Assembly: GCA_021203245.1 (NCBI GenBank)
Contig: JAJQBO010000217.1
Location: 1-64,000, forward strand
Direction of reading: 5' to 3'
Length of the DNA stretch: 64,000 bases
DNA from: Planctomycetaceae bacterium
GTDB taxonomy: Bacteria > Planctomycetota > SZUA-567
The stretch's first letter is position 1, and each line of letters opens with the position of its first letter. The position numbers and the translations under genes were made by a program. A model generated the notes under the pieces. It ran no database searches, had not been told where the DNA came from, and worked only from the letters and a program-made list of their open reading frames with translations. This document shows, piece by piece, positions 9,103-18,213 of the stretch.

Positions 9103-11298
9103 ATGTTCACGCGAAAGCGTCTCATAGCTTACGTCGCCCTCCTGCTGGCGTTCAGCCTCTTCGCCTGGTGGGCCTGGAGCAACCTGTCGTCGGCGTTCGT
9201 CGACCTGACGGAACGCCAGGCCCGCTCCACCACCGCCGCCATTGTTTCGAACGCGCCCGCCGACCCGCAGGAGATGGCGGCGTGGCCGAAACATCACTCC
9301 GACGGCGACACGCAGATCGCCCTCTATGACGACTTCCCCGGCTACGGCGACGCGCCCCTGCACGCCGGCACGGACGCGCTCGCCTCATACCTGAACGATC
9401 CCGCCAACAAGGGGACAGTCGACCAGGGCGTCGAATCCGCCATGTACGAGGAGGTGTTCCAGGTGCCGGGGCGGGTGACCCTGGACGGGCGGGCGCATAT
9501 GGTCTTTTTTCATCCCGTCTTCGACGAGGAGACGCGCGAGGTGCGCGGCGTGGGCGTGGCGGCCGCCGACTTCTCGCGCGGGGCCGAATACCTGCACTTG
9601 ATGGGGTTGGTGTTTATCGCCGCCGTCGTGGTGTTCGCCTTTGTCGCCGGCGTGCTGAAGTTTGTCCGGGACGCCATCACCGGCTTCGCCGTCGTCGGCA
9701 TGTTCGTCATTGTCGGCGTCTTTGTCGCCTATCCGCTGTTTGAGGCGGCGCGGCTCACATTCATGTACAACGGCGAATTCTCGCTCGATACCTGGCGGGG
9801 CGTCTTGGCGTCGAAGCAATATATGGCCGCCCTCAAGCGAAGCCTGTATTTGGGCGTCCTGACCGCCAGCATTTCGACCGTGATCGGCTACCTCTTCGCC
9901 TTTGCGCTGTCGCGGACCAACGTGCCGTGGAAGCGCTTCTTCGCCGCCATGGCGACCCTGCCGGTGATTTCGCCGCCGTTCACCCTCACCCTGTCCATCA
10001 TCCTCCTGTTCGGCAGGAACGGGCTGGTGTCGAAACAACTCCTCGGTCTCGACTTCGATGTCTACGGCCTCACCGGCCTGGTGCTGGCGCAGGTTATCGG
10101 CATGTTCCCCATCGCCTTCATGACCCTGTCGGGCGTGCTGGCGGCTATCGACTCGACGATGGAGGAAGCCGCCCTCAATCTTTCGGCCAGCCGCTTTACC
10201 ACCTTCACAACCATCACCCTGCCGCTGTCGCTGCCGGGCATCCTGAGCGCGTGGCTGCTCGTTTTCGTCAACTCGCTCGCCGACTTCGCCAATCCGCTCA
10301 TCCTTGGCGGCAACTATTACGTGCTTTCGGTCGAAGCCTACAACGAAGCCATGGGCATGAACCGGATGGATTGGGGCGCGGCCTTGTCGTTCCTGCTGCT
10401 CATGCCGACCATCACCGCCTTCTTCATCCAGCGCTACTGGATCAGCCGCCGCTCGTTCGTCACCGTGACCGGCAAGCCGTCGGGCCGGCTGATTGAACTT
10501 GTCGGCCGGGGCGGCAAGGCGGGGCTGGTGTCGGTGATGGCGGCGATCTCCATCTTTATCGTGCTCCTCTACGCCACCGTCGTCGCCGGGTGCTTTGTCC
10601 GGAATTGGGGCATCGACTACTCGTTCTCGACCGAGAACATCGTCGAAGCGGTGCAGCGCGGCTGGGATTCCATCACCGCCACCGTCACCCTCGCCGCCGC
10701 CGCGACGCCGGTGGCCGGCCTGCTCGCGATGATCGCGGCGCTCCTGTTGGCGCGGAAGCGCTTCCCGCTCAAGCGGCTGCTTGAAATCCTCATCATGACG
10801 CCGTTCGCGCTGCCGGGCACGCTCCTTGGTATCGCCTTCGTCATGGCGTTCAACAAGCCGCCGCTGCTGCTGGTCGGGACCGGCCTCATCATCGTCATCA
10901 ACTTTGTCGTGCGCGAATTCCCCGTCGGCATGGAGGGAGGCATCGCCAGCCTGAAGCAGATCGACCCTTCCATCGAAGAAGCGGCGATGAACCTCGGGGC
11001 CGATACGTCCGTCGTGTTCAAGGACATGGTCCTGCCGCTCATTCGGCCGGCGTTCATCTCGGCCTTGTCGTACACCTTCGTCCGCTCGATGACGGCGGTG
11101 AGCGCGGTCATCTTCCTCATCTCCGCCCGCTGGCAGCTCCTGACCATGCAGATTTACAATTTCTCCGAAAACACCCGCTTCGGCCTCGCCAGCGTGTTGT
11201 CGACGATTCTCATCATCATTGTCTTCTTCGTCTTCTGGCTGATGCGGCGGCTGCTCCGAAGTTCCGAACACCTGGACAAAACCATCACGTCAAACTGA
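9103..11298 (+). CDS. Fe3+/polyamine-type ABC permease with extra N-terminal extracytoplasmic domain
   Basis: This 731-residue fused permease carries two BPD_transp_1 domains. Each has its EAA loop: EEAALNLSASRF near residue 350 and EEAAMNLGADTS near residue 627. This layout matches the FbpB/AfuB group. Unusually, residues 1-190 hold an extra module: a membrane helix (about 8-28), roughly 130 residues of predicted periplasmic sequence, then a second helix leading into the permease. The module resembles the extracytoplasmic part of sensory receptors more than any transporter segment, and it makes the protein longer than usual. GGAGGT six bases before ATG supports the start. Partners are the binding protein at 7796 and the ATPase at 11312. 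Ferric iron, polyamine or phosphonate are the likeliest substrates. Confidence 0.85.
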   Translation: MFTRKRLIAYVALLLAFSLFAWWAWSNLSSAFVDLTERQARSTTAAIVSNAPADPQEMAAWPKHHSDGDTQIALYDDFPGYGDAPLHAGTDALASYLNDPANKGTVDQGVESAMYEEVFQVPGRVTLDGRAHMVFFHPVFDEETREVRGVGVAAADFSRGAEYLHLMGLVFIAAVVVFAFVAGVLKFVRDAITGFAVVGMFVIVGVFVAYPLFEAARLTFMYNGEFSLDTWRGVLASKQYMAALKRSLYLGVLTASISTVIGYLFAFALSRTNVPWKRFFAAMATLPVISPPFTLTLSIILLFGRNGLVSKQLLGLDFDVYGLTGLVLAQVIGMFPIAFMTLSGVLAAIDSTMEEAALNLSASRFTTFTTITLPLSLPGILSAWLLVFVNSLADFANPLILGGNYYVLSVEAYNEAMGMNRMDWGAALSFLLLMPTITAFFIQRYWISRRSFVTVTGKPSGRLIELVGRGGKAGLVSVMAAISIFIVLLYATVVAGCFVRNWGIDYSFSTENIVEAVQRGWDSITATVTLAAAATPVAGLLAMIAALLLARKRFPLKRLLEILIMTPFALPGTLLGIAFVMAFNKPPLLLVGTGLIIVINFVVREFPVGMEGGIASLKQIDPSIEEAAMNLGADTSVVFKDMVLPLIRPAFISALSYTFVRSMTAVSAVIFLISARWQLLTMQIYNFSENTRFGLASVLSTILIIIVFFVFWLMRRLLRSSEHLDKTITSN

Positions 11299-11311
11299 GT
11301 GAGAGGATCGT

Positions 11312-12511
11312 ATGGCCTTATCGAAATCGGTGCTGCTTCAGGATGTCCGCAAAACCTTCCGCGAGCCGAAGGGCGGGGCGGATGTCCACGCGGTCGACGG
11401 CGTGTCGTTCGAAATCGCGCCGGGCGAACTGGTGACCCTGCTCGGGCCGTCCGGTTGCGGCAAGACGACGGTGCTGCGCATGGTCGCCGGGTTCGAGATT
11501 CCCAGCGCCGGCCACATCGCCATCGGCGGCACCGACGTCACCGCCCTGCCGCCGAACAAACGTGACACCGCCATGGTGTTCCAGTCCTACGGCCTGTTCC
11601 CGCACATGAACGTCGGGGACAATATCGCCTACGGCCTGAAGCTCCGCGGCGTGCCGCCCGGAGAGCGCGCGAAAAAGGCGGACGAGTTCCTCGCCCTCGT
11701 CGGGCTGGAAGGGAAGGGCGACCGCTCGCCGTCGCAACTCTCGGGCGGCCAGCAACAGCGCGTCGCCCTGGCGCGGGCCCTCATCGTCGGGCCGTCGGTG
11801 CTGCTCCTGGACGAACCGCTGTCCAACCTCGATGCGCTCCTGCGGGAACAAATGCGGGTGGAAATCCGCCGCATCCAGAAGACCCTGAACATCACCGCCA
11901 TCTACGTCACCCACGACCGGACCGAGGCGATGAGCCTGTCGGACCGGATCATCGTCATGCGCAGCGGCAAAATCGCGCAGATCGGCCCGCCGCCGGAAAT
12001 CTACGCGAATCCGGCTTCGGTGTTTGTCGCCGGTTTCATCGGCAAGGCGGCGTTCTTCCAGGCGACGGTGACGGAGATTGACGAGACGTGCCGCGTGGAG
12101 GTGAACGGCCACCGCCTCGCCATCCCGCGCTGGTCGCCGGAACTCCGCCCGGGAGACAGGGCGAAAGTGATGTGCCGGCCGGAATCGCTCACCTTTCTCC
12201 CGGCGGGCCAGGGCGTCCTCGACGGGCGGGTGACGACAAACATCTATCTCGGCAATACCCTCGAATCGTACATCGCCACCGAAATCGGCGAAATCCTCGT
12301 TCAGGTCGACAATCCGGCCGGCAAAACCATCCCCGCCGAAGGCGAAGGGGGTGAGCATCGCCATCCGCCCGGAGCTGTCCAAGGCGCTCGTCGACGACGA
12401 GGACGATCGGTAACAGGCGGCAGCGAAGCGGGAAACCGACTGGTATTCTTTTCCAAACCGCGATATAGTGGAGACACTGTCACCCGAAGAGGTACGCCAC
12501 TATGTCACTGA
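11312..12511 (+). CDS. Fe3+/polyamine-type ABC ATPase, C-terminus frameshifted
   Basis: An ATP-binding subunit of the FbpC/PotA class with Walker A GPSGCGKTT, Q-loop VFQSYGLFPH, signature LSGGQQQR and Walker B LLLDEPLSNLDA. A TOBE-like region follows from about residue 240. The open frame as given runs to 12511 and ends in Arg/Gly-rich nonsense. Removing one G from the five-G run at 12347-12351 restores a normal ending (VSIAIRPELSKALVDDEDDR) with TAA at 12411-12413, giving about 366 residues and no overlap with the next gene. The extra G is therefore either an assembly error or a real late frameshift. The catalytic core is intact. It completes the importer with the genes at 7796 and 9103. Confidence 0.85.
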   Translation: MALSKSVLLQDVRKTFREPKGGADVHAVDGVSFEIAPGELVTLLGPSGCGKTTVLRMVAGFEIPSAGHIAIGGTDVTALPPNKRDTAMVFQSYGLFPHMNVGDNIAYGLKLRGVPPGERAKKADEFLALVGLEGKGDRSPSQLSGGQQQRVALARALIVGPSVLLLDEPLSNLDALLREQMRVEIRRIQKTLNITAIYVTHDRTEAMSLSDRIIVMRSGKIAQIGPPPEIYANPASVFVAGFIGKAAFFQATVTEIDETCRVEVNGHRLAIPRWSPELRPGDRAKVMCRPESLTFLPAGQGVLDGRVTTNIYLGNTLESYIATEIGEILVQVDNPAGKTIPAEGEGGEHRHPPGAVQGARRRRGRSVTGGSEAGNRLVFFSKPRYSGDTVTRRGTPLCH

Positions 12512-14529
12512 AGCGGCAAATCGTCCTGATTATCTGTCTGCCGCTGGCGCTCATGAGCCTGTGCGTCGGGGTGTACAATTATTACTCCACCCGCACCCTC
12601 GCCCTCGAGAATGCGGAAGTGATGATGGACCTCCTGTCCACCCATATCACGTCGGAAATGGACACGCGCTTTCGCGCCATCGCGCAGATCGGCACCGCCC
12701 TGTCGCGGCACTTCACCGCCAACCGCACCGAAAACGCCGACCAAATCTATGCCGCGCTCGAATACGCCTACGATAGCTCCGACGCCATCTACGGCGGCGC
12801 GGTGATTTTCGACGAATACGCGTTTTCCGACGACAGGTGCTTGTTTGCCCCCTATGTGATGCGCCGCGGCAACGTCGGCTTCACCCGCACCGAGATTGCC
12901 TACGACTACACGGTCCAGGGCGATCCGAAAACCGCCTGGTTCACCGAGCCGAAACGGACCGGCCTGCCGCACTGGTCCATGCCCTATTTCGACGAAGGCG
13001 CAGGGAACGCCCTGATGGTCACCTATTCGGTGCCGTTCCAGCGAGTCGGCATGTTTTCGGGCGTGGTCGGCATCGACGTCAGTATCGACTGGCTGCAGGG
13101 CGCGATTGCCAGCATCCCCGGCTCCATGGCGAGATACGGCTATTGTTCCATCGTCAACCCGGACGGCATTTTTATCGCACAGGAGGATGAAGAGGCGGTC
13201 GCGAAGGGCATGTCCCTTTTCAACCCGGCGAACATTCCCGACTCGGACGAGGGCCACGCGCCATGGGACAGGCTCCGGGACGACATGGCGAACAACCGCA
13301 AAGGCATCCTGCGCCTGCATTCGCCCAGCATGGACAACGACGAATGGGTTATCCTCACCTATGTGCCGATGCAGACGACGGGCTGGTACGTGCTGACGGT
13401 GATTATGGAAAACCGGCTCATGGCGCCCATCTATTACCATGCGGCGACGGAAGGGAGCATCCTCCTGGCGGCGACGCTGGCGGTGGCGATTGTGGCCGTG
13501 TCCCTCATCAGCAGGCTGGTGCGGCCCATCCGCGCGGCGGCGCGGTTCGCGCTGTCGGTCCGCGACGGCGACTACGGCGGCCACATGGAGGTGCCGCGGC
13601 AAAAGGAGGCGGCGCTGCTGGTGCAGGCCCTGAACGACATGGCGGCCGAACTGGGCCGGCGCGAACAGGAGGCCGCCCAGCACCTGGACGACCTGCGGCG
13701 GATCTTCGGGCAGATCGCCGCCACCGCCGGCGAACTCAGCCGCGTGTCGGAACACGTCAACGAATCAAGCCAGGAACTGTCGTCCGGAGCGGAAGAGCAG
13801 GGACAGGTCTTCGACCAGTTGGCGTCGGCGACATCGATGATTTTCGACAAGGCGAACGACAACGCCGGCTATGTGGAAAAAGCCAACGCCATTCTGGAAA
13901 GCGCGAGAACGGACACGGTGAAGGGTAACGCCGACATGGCGGAGATGAACCGGGTCATCGACGAAATCTCCAAGTCGGCCGAGCAGGTCGCCACCGTCAT
14001 CAAGACGATTGACGACATCGCCTTCCAGACCAACCTCCTCTCCCTCAACGCCGCCATCGAAGCCGCCCGCGCCGGCTGGCACGGCAAGGGCTTCAGCGTC
14101 GTCGCGGAAGAAGTGCGGCGACTGGCGCGCCATTCGGCGAACCACGCGACCGAATCCGACGCCATGCTGAAGGACGCGGTGGAAATCGCCAGGCGCGGCG
14201 TGGAGATGGGCGTCAAGACGGCGACGATGCTGGAGGCGGTGCACCAATCCCTGGAAACGCTGACCGAATACATGCGGGACGTCATGCGCTCGTCGTCCGA
14301 GCAGTTCACCGCCCTGTCGGAAATCGTCGCCGGCCTGCAACAGGTGCGCCAGGTCGCGAACAACAACGCCGAGCGGGCGGGCGCGAACGCCCAGGCTTCG
14401 GCGGAACTGCAGGCCACGGCCGAATCGCTGTGGCAATTATTGCAAACCTACCGCAAGGAAACAGGCGTCAGCGTCCGGAAACAGGATATGGCGCTGCCGC
14501 ACTCCCCCGAAGAATATCCCGGACAGTGA
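12502..14529 (+). CDS. Methyl-accepting chemotaxis protein with dCache-like sensor
   Basis: A 675-residue chemoreceptor. Helix 1 spans about residues 7-27. A large periplasmic region (about 28-315) has the look of a double-Cache ligand-binding domain, with a central FSGVVGIDVSIDWL block. Helix 2 lies at about 318-340, followed by HAMP and a signalling domain whose tip includes [20 protein letters not shown]. dCache receptors commonly bind amino acids or other small nutrients; the ligand here is unknown. GAAGAGGTACGCCACT precedes the ATG. It lies directly behind the iron/polyamine-type transporter, which may hint at shared substrates, but that is inference. Confidence 0.93.
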   Translation: MSLKRQIVLIICLPLALMSLCVGVYNYYSTRTLALENAEVMMDLLSTHITSEMDTRFRAIAQIGTALSRHFTANRTENADQIYAALEYAYDSSDAIYGGAVIFDEYAFSDDRCLFAPYVMRRGNVGFTRTEIAYDYTVQGDPKTAWFTEPKRTGLPHWSMPYFDEGAGNALMVTYSVPFQRVGMFSGVVGIDVSIDWLQGAIASIPGSMARYGYCSIVNPDGIFIAQEDEEAVAKGMSLFNPANIPDSDEGHAPWDRLRDDMANNRKGILRLHSPSMDNDEWVILTYVPMQTTGWYVLTVIMENRLMAPIYYHAATEGSILLAATLAVAIVAVSLISRLVRPIRAAARFALSVRDGDYGGHMEVPRQKEAALLVQALNDMAAELGRREQEAAQHLDDLRRIFGQIAATAGELSRVSEHVNESSQELSSGAEEQGQVFDQLASATSMIFDKANDNAGYVEKANAILESARTDTVKGNADMAEMNRVIDEISKSAEQVATVIKTIDDIAFQTNLLSLNAAIEAARAGWHGKGFSVVAEEVRRLARHSANHATESDAMLKDAVEIARRGVEMGVKTATMLEAVHQSLETLTEYMRDVMRSSSEQFTALSEIVAGLQQVRQVANNNAERAGANAQASAELQATAESLWQLLQTYRKETGVSVRKQDMALPHSPEEYPGQ

Positions 14530-14719
14530 TCAGCCGCTCGCGCCCGGCGGCAGATCCCGCCGCCCCGCATTTCGGTGGCAAACTCCGTGGACGATGTCCT
14601 GAATCAAACAGACAAAAATCGCCCCACCGCCATCGCCGAAAATCCGGCCTGTCCGCCCACCATGCCGGCCCCGCCGATGACCGCTGCCTCGGTGACTGTC
14701 AGCGACTTCCTCGCTGTTA

Positions 14720-15540
14720 TCAGGCGCGCGAAAGCAGGGCGCGGGTCTTGGCGAGCGCGTCAACGGCTACCTGGAGAGGCGGCAGCTTGTTCAGTTCATG
14801 ATTGAACGTTTCGACCGATGCGTAGCCGGAATAGCCGATGCGCTTGAGTTCCCGTATTATCTCGAGGGCTGGCGCGGCTCCGTCGCCGGGGAGGACGCGG
14901 TCGTAAGTGCCCATGTCGGCCTTGGGCATGTCGGGCAGGTCGTTGGCGTGGAACATGGTGACGGCGTGAGCGGGCAGGGCGGCGATTTCGCCCAGCCGGG
15001 CGGGGCCGCAGTGGAAATTGGCCACATCGACGGTGATGCCGAGGTTGCCGCGGTTGGCGGCCTGGACACAGCCCAGGCTTCGGCAGGCGTTTGTATCGAA
15101 CACCAGTCGAAGCCGAGGAATTCGAACGACAGGTGGACACGGTGCTTCCAGGCGACGTCGGCGAGACGGGCGAGGGTGGCGGCGGAACGGGTGACGACTT
15201 CGTCCCAGGTGTGTTCCGGCTGGATGGCGCCGGGACACATGATGACGAGTTCCGATCCGAGGGCGGCGGCGGTGGCGGCGAAACGGTCGACTTCGGCGGC
15301 GATGCCGTCCTCGTAGGCGGCGTCCCCCAGGGTGCAGCGTTCGATGGAGTTGACGCTTGCGGCTCGGAGACCGTTCTTTTCCAGCAGATCGCGAAGGTCG
15401 CGCAGGCTGCCGGTTTTACAATATGCCTCGATCTTCGGCATCCGCAGTTCAATCGCCTCGTAACCGGCCTCGGCGGCGATGGCGATGTCATCCTGTTGGG
15501 AGCATAATTCGGTGGTGGAGCCGTTGATGGCCGGACGCAT
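14720..15540 (-). pseudogene. Sugar phosphate isomerase/epimerase (xylose isomerase-like TIM barrel), frameshifted
   Basis: The ATG at 15540 follows a GAAAGGATT ribosome-binding site. The first half (AAEAGYEAIELRMPKIEAYC, then IMCPGAIQPEH and LSFEFLGFDW) is a typical AP-endonuclease-2/xylose-isomerase-like barrel. At about 15103-15107 the frame shifts. The rest of the barrel (FDTNACRSLG, ITVDVANFHCG, MFHANDLPD, then SGYASVETFN near the C-terminus) continues in another frame to the stop at 14720. Together the halves give a normal length of about 273 residues. A missing base or a small insertion would explain it. In an intact form such proteins isomerise or epimerise sugars, inosose or hydroxypyruvate in catabolic pathways. 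Whether the lesion is real or a sequencing error cannot be told. Confidence 0.75.
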
Positions 15541-16244
15541 GGTGAATCCTTTCAAAAAACCGCTACCGGATACCCACTTCCTCAAGCCGCACCGGACGAT
15601 TTTCCGCCGCCGACTTTTCGCCGCCAATCCCATCAGCACCGCCTGGGCCGTCGAAACCGCGGGGGGCGGGTGCGGTTGTTCCTGACGTAATCGGCGAAGA
15701 TGCGCCTCCCCTTGCGGTTGCTCTGGACGGAGCGGTCCATGAAAAAGTTGAGGGTGGGCGGGCGGTGTAACCAGGAATCAATTTTCCAAAAACATTCTGA
15801 CACCCACCATATTGTCATATGATACTATAAAAATCTGTGGTGGCAAGAAATAAACAGAGAGTGAGATGAAAAGATTGGGATTATTGTCGGAACAATTTTT
15901 ACAGAAAATTGTGCGGCCTACCATTTTTCGCATCAGCTCACCCCCCGCCCATCAGGTCAGCAAGGTATTCGGCGTCGAGGTTCCGACCGTGCCGCAAGAG
16001 GGAGAGGTCCCCCCGATTTGCGCATGGACAAATTTTGCGGCAATGGATGTAGTGGGACGGCTTATTCTCTGTGGCCGGTGGGAAGGATGCGCCCGATTGT
16101 CCCGCCACCAGAACCCATCCCGGCATCGTTTGTCGCGTTCAGGACGAGAGGTCGCCGTCGAGACGCGGCGGCTTGATCAAATCGGGCCAACGCCGGGATG
16201 CGCGGCCGTTTTTGTCGTCGTTTTTGAAAGAATTCCAACAAGCC
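15541..16244. other. 700-base stretch without a confident gene
   Basis: Composition shifts from GC-rich (15541-15770) to AT-rich (15770-15920). On the minus strand a possible small gene remnant can be read in two frames (MDRSVQSNRKGRRIFADYV in one, then a second frame ending at 15563). The frames join at the run of six G near 15660, which suggests another broken frame. A plus-strand frame at 15866-16261 has unremarkable codon use and overlaps the next gene, so it is not called. Confidence 0.35.
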
Positions 16245-17624
16245 ATGGCATTATGGCATAAAGCGGCATCCATTACCGTCCTCTCCCTCGGCCTGGCCCT
16301 TGCCGGGCTGGGCTGCACCGCCTTTCCGATGAAGTCGCAACAGGTGTGGCGATCGTTTGTGGAATACGAGTACCCCTCCGCGCCCGTCGGTTCGGCCGAG
16401 TTCGAGGCCGCCCTCGACCGCTACACCGGCAGCGTCGCCCGCCCGGTGGAAGAATCCCGCCTGCTGCAAAACGGCGCCGAAGCCTACCCGGCCATGCTGG
16501 AACTGATTGACGGGGCACGGGAAAGCATTTCCTTCGAGACGTATATCATTGAAAACGACGATACCACCGACAGATTCTTCGCCGCCCTCAAGGCGGCGGC
16601 GGCCCGGGGCGTGCGGGTGCGGGTGCTCGTCGACGCGGCAGGCTTCCACCGGGGCTTGATCGCCCAATTGAACGAGTTGTCCGAGGCCGGCGTCGAGGCG
16701 CGGGTTTTCAACCCGTTCTTCGCCTCCTGGACCATCGTGCGCGGCAACAACCGCGACCACCGGAAAATCCTGGCCGTCGACAGCCGCCACGCCATCCTGG
16801 GCGGCATCAACCTCTCCGACATCCAGACAGGCGACGGCATCAGCGGCTGGCGCGACACCGCCCTGTTTGTCTCCGGCCCGGCCGCGCTGGATGCGGAACG
16901 CGTGTTCGACCAGACCTGGCGCCAGGGCGGCCGGGGCTGGGTCGGGAAAACCCTGCCGGTGGTGTGCCTGAATCCAGTCAAACAGGCGCTGGAACGGCCG
17001 TTTGTGGACGATGACGCTCCGGCGGAAAGCCGGTCCGGCGAGGCGTTGGCCTCTCCCCTGCTGCCGACGGACGGGCAGGCGACCGTGCGGGTCATCGCCT
17101 CCACGCCGGACGCCAGAAACAGCACGACGTACGACATGGCCATACTCGGCGTCGCCGGCGCGCGGGAACGGCTCGACATCGCTGTCGCCTATTTCGTGCC
17201 GCCGCTGAATCTGCGCCGGGCGCTCCTGGACGCGGCCGGGCGGGGCGTGCGGGTGCGGCTGCTCCTGCCGGGCGTGACCGATGTGCGGATGGTGCGGGAA
17301 ATGGGGATGCGCTTTTTCGGGGAACTGCTCCAGGCAGGTATCGAGATTTACGAATGGCCGTACCTCATCCTCCACGCCAAGACGATGGCGGTGGACGGCC
17401 GCTGGCTGGTGGTCGGCAGCGCCAATATGGACAGCCGCTCCTATTTCCTCAATTACGAAGCGTGCCTGGCCTTGTCCAGTCCGGAGGTGGCGGGTCAGGC
17501 CCATGAGCAATTCGACCGCGATCTCCTGCACGCCAGCAGGGTCACGCTGGAATCCTGGCGGGCGCGGAGTGTGAAACAGAAGATCCTGGAACCACTCCTC
17601 ATCCCTGCCGCCGGGCAGTACTAA
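16245..17624 (+). CDS. Phospholipase D-family protein (cardiolipin synthase-like)
   Basis: This enzyme of about 459 residues has two HKD motifs: HRKILAVD near residue 170 and HAKTMAVD near residue 376. Each is followed by the expected Gly/Ser-Asn residues (GGIN, GSAN). These form the paired active site of the cardiolipin synthase/phosphatidyltransferase branch. The ATG at 16245 gives a hydrophobic N-terminus (SITVLSLGLALAGLGC) that would act as a signal peptide or membrane anchor; the open frame begins at 16071 but that extension is not protein-like. It probably acts on membrane phospholipids, joining two phosphatidylglycerols to make cardiolipin. A related role such as N-acyl-phospholipid turnover cannot be excluded. 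Confidence 0.88.
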   Translation: MALWHKAASITVLSLGLALAGLGCTAFPMKSQQVWRSFVEYEYPSAPVGSAEFEAALDRYTGSVARPVEESRLLQNGAEAYPAMLELIDGARESISFETYIIENDDTTDRFFAALKAAAARGVRVRVLVDAAGFHRGLIAQLNELSEAGVEARVFNPFFASWTIVRGNNRDHRKILAVDSRHAILGGINLSDIQTGDGISGWRDTALFVSGPAALDAERVFDQTWRQGGRGWVGKTLPVVCLNPVKQALERPFVDDDAPAESRSGEALASPLLPTDGQATVRVIASTPDARNSTTYDMAILGVAGARERLDIAVAYFVPPLNLRRALLDAAGRGVRVRLLLPGVTDVRMVREMGMRFFGELLQAGIEIYEWPYLILHAKTMAVDGRWLVVGSANMDSRSYFLNYEACLALSSPEVAGQAHEQFDRDLLHASRVTLESWRARSVKQKILEPLLIPAAGQY

Positions 17625-17662
17625 AGCATTTTAAAAACATACGTGAACGCAGCCGATGGCTT

Positions 17663-17755
17663 CGTGAGTTCGGTGCATTACCCGTCTATTCCCGTGGACC
17701 CCGGCCGAACCGCCCGCTTTCTCCGCTGGTGGGGTGTCCGCACGCCGGGGTGACG
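17663..17755 (-). repeat. Dispersed hairpin repeat, family A, copy 3
   Basis: A single minus-orientation unit with CACCCCGGCGTGCGGACA, the CGGTTCGGCCGGGGTCCACGGG core and the tail TGCACCGAACTCAC. It starts about 40 bases after the phospholipase D-family gene. Confidence 0.8.
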
Positions 17756-18156
17756 TTAGGTGAGGTGGTGCGGTTTTTATCAATCCGAGTAGCTCCTCTC
17801 CTGCCGCGCGGTTCCGGAAATTCACGGTATCACTGCTCCGCCGCTCGACCTTTAGGACGGTTATGTCGTCCCGGGGAGGTCGAGGTAGGCCACGAGGTCG
17901 GCGGGCGAGAAGATCCAGCTCCGGAAGGGGGATGAGGACGTCCACGCCAGACGGGCGGGTAAGACGCCTTTGCCGGAAAAAATGAGTGGTCCTGCGATGG
18001 AGTGGGACGGTCTTCCACAATGCCTCCTCCGGTATCAGTTCGTCTGGAACCGGTGCAACGGACGCGGGAAGGCTCTGCCAGTAAATGGTGAATGGTTATA
18101 TTTAATAAGAATACGTAACTGGGGTAATTTTATTAAATAAATGCGATATATAAAAT
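17756..18156. other. Non-coding or degraded stretch upstream of the URO-D-family gene
   Basis: No gene is called. A minus-strand frame across 17770-18020 contains DDITVLKVERR, which recalls the end of SpoIIE-type phosphatases. It has no start or conserved core and runs into the repeat, so at most it is a remnant. From about 18080 the sequence becomes very AT-rich, as expected for a promoter region. Confidence 0.3.
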
Positions 18157-18175
18157 GCATATATTGAAAATATGC
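18157..18175. promoter_or_regulatory. AT-rich inverted repeat upstream of URO-D-family gene
   Basis: GCATAT and ATATGC flank a 7-base centre, about 40 bases before the chosen start. It may be an operator or a leader hairpin. No regulator gene is adjacent. Confidence 0.35.
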
Positions 18176-18213
18176 GGTACAATAGGGAATATAAAGCCCT
18201 GTTGGAGATGATG

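Noticed and set aside
9385-11271. 628-residue minus-strand open frame
   Set aside because: Antisense of the two-domain permease, with Asp/Arg/His-rich composition typical of shadow frames.
15866-16261. 131-residue plus-strand frame
   Set aside because: Codon use unlike neighbours, no family, and it overlaps the start of the phospholipase D-family gene.
17770-18020. Minus-strand frame containing DDITVLKVERR, recalling SpoIIE-type phosphatases
   Set aside because: No catalytic core, no start, and the frame runs into a repeat; at best a remnant.
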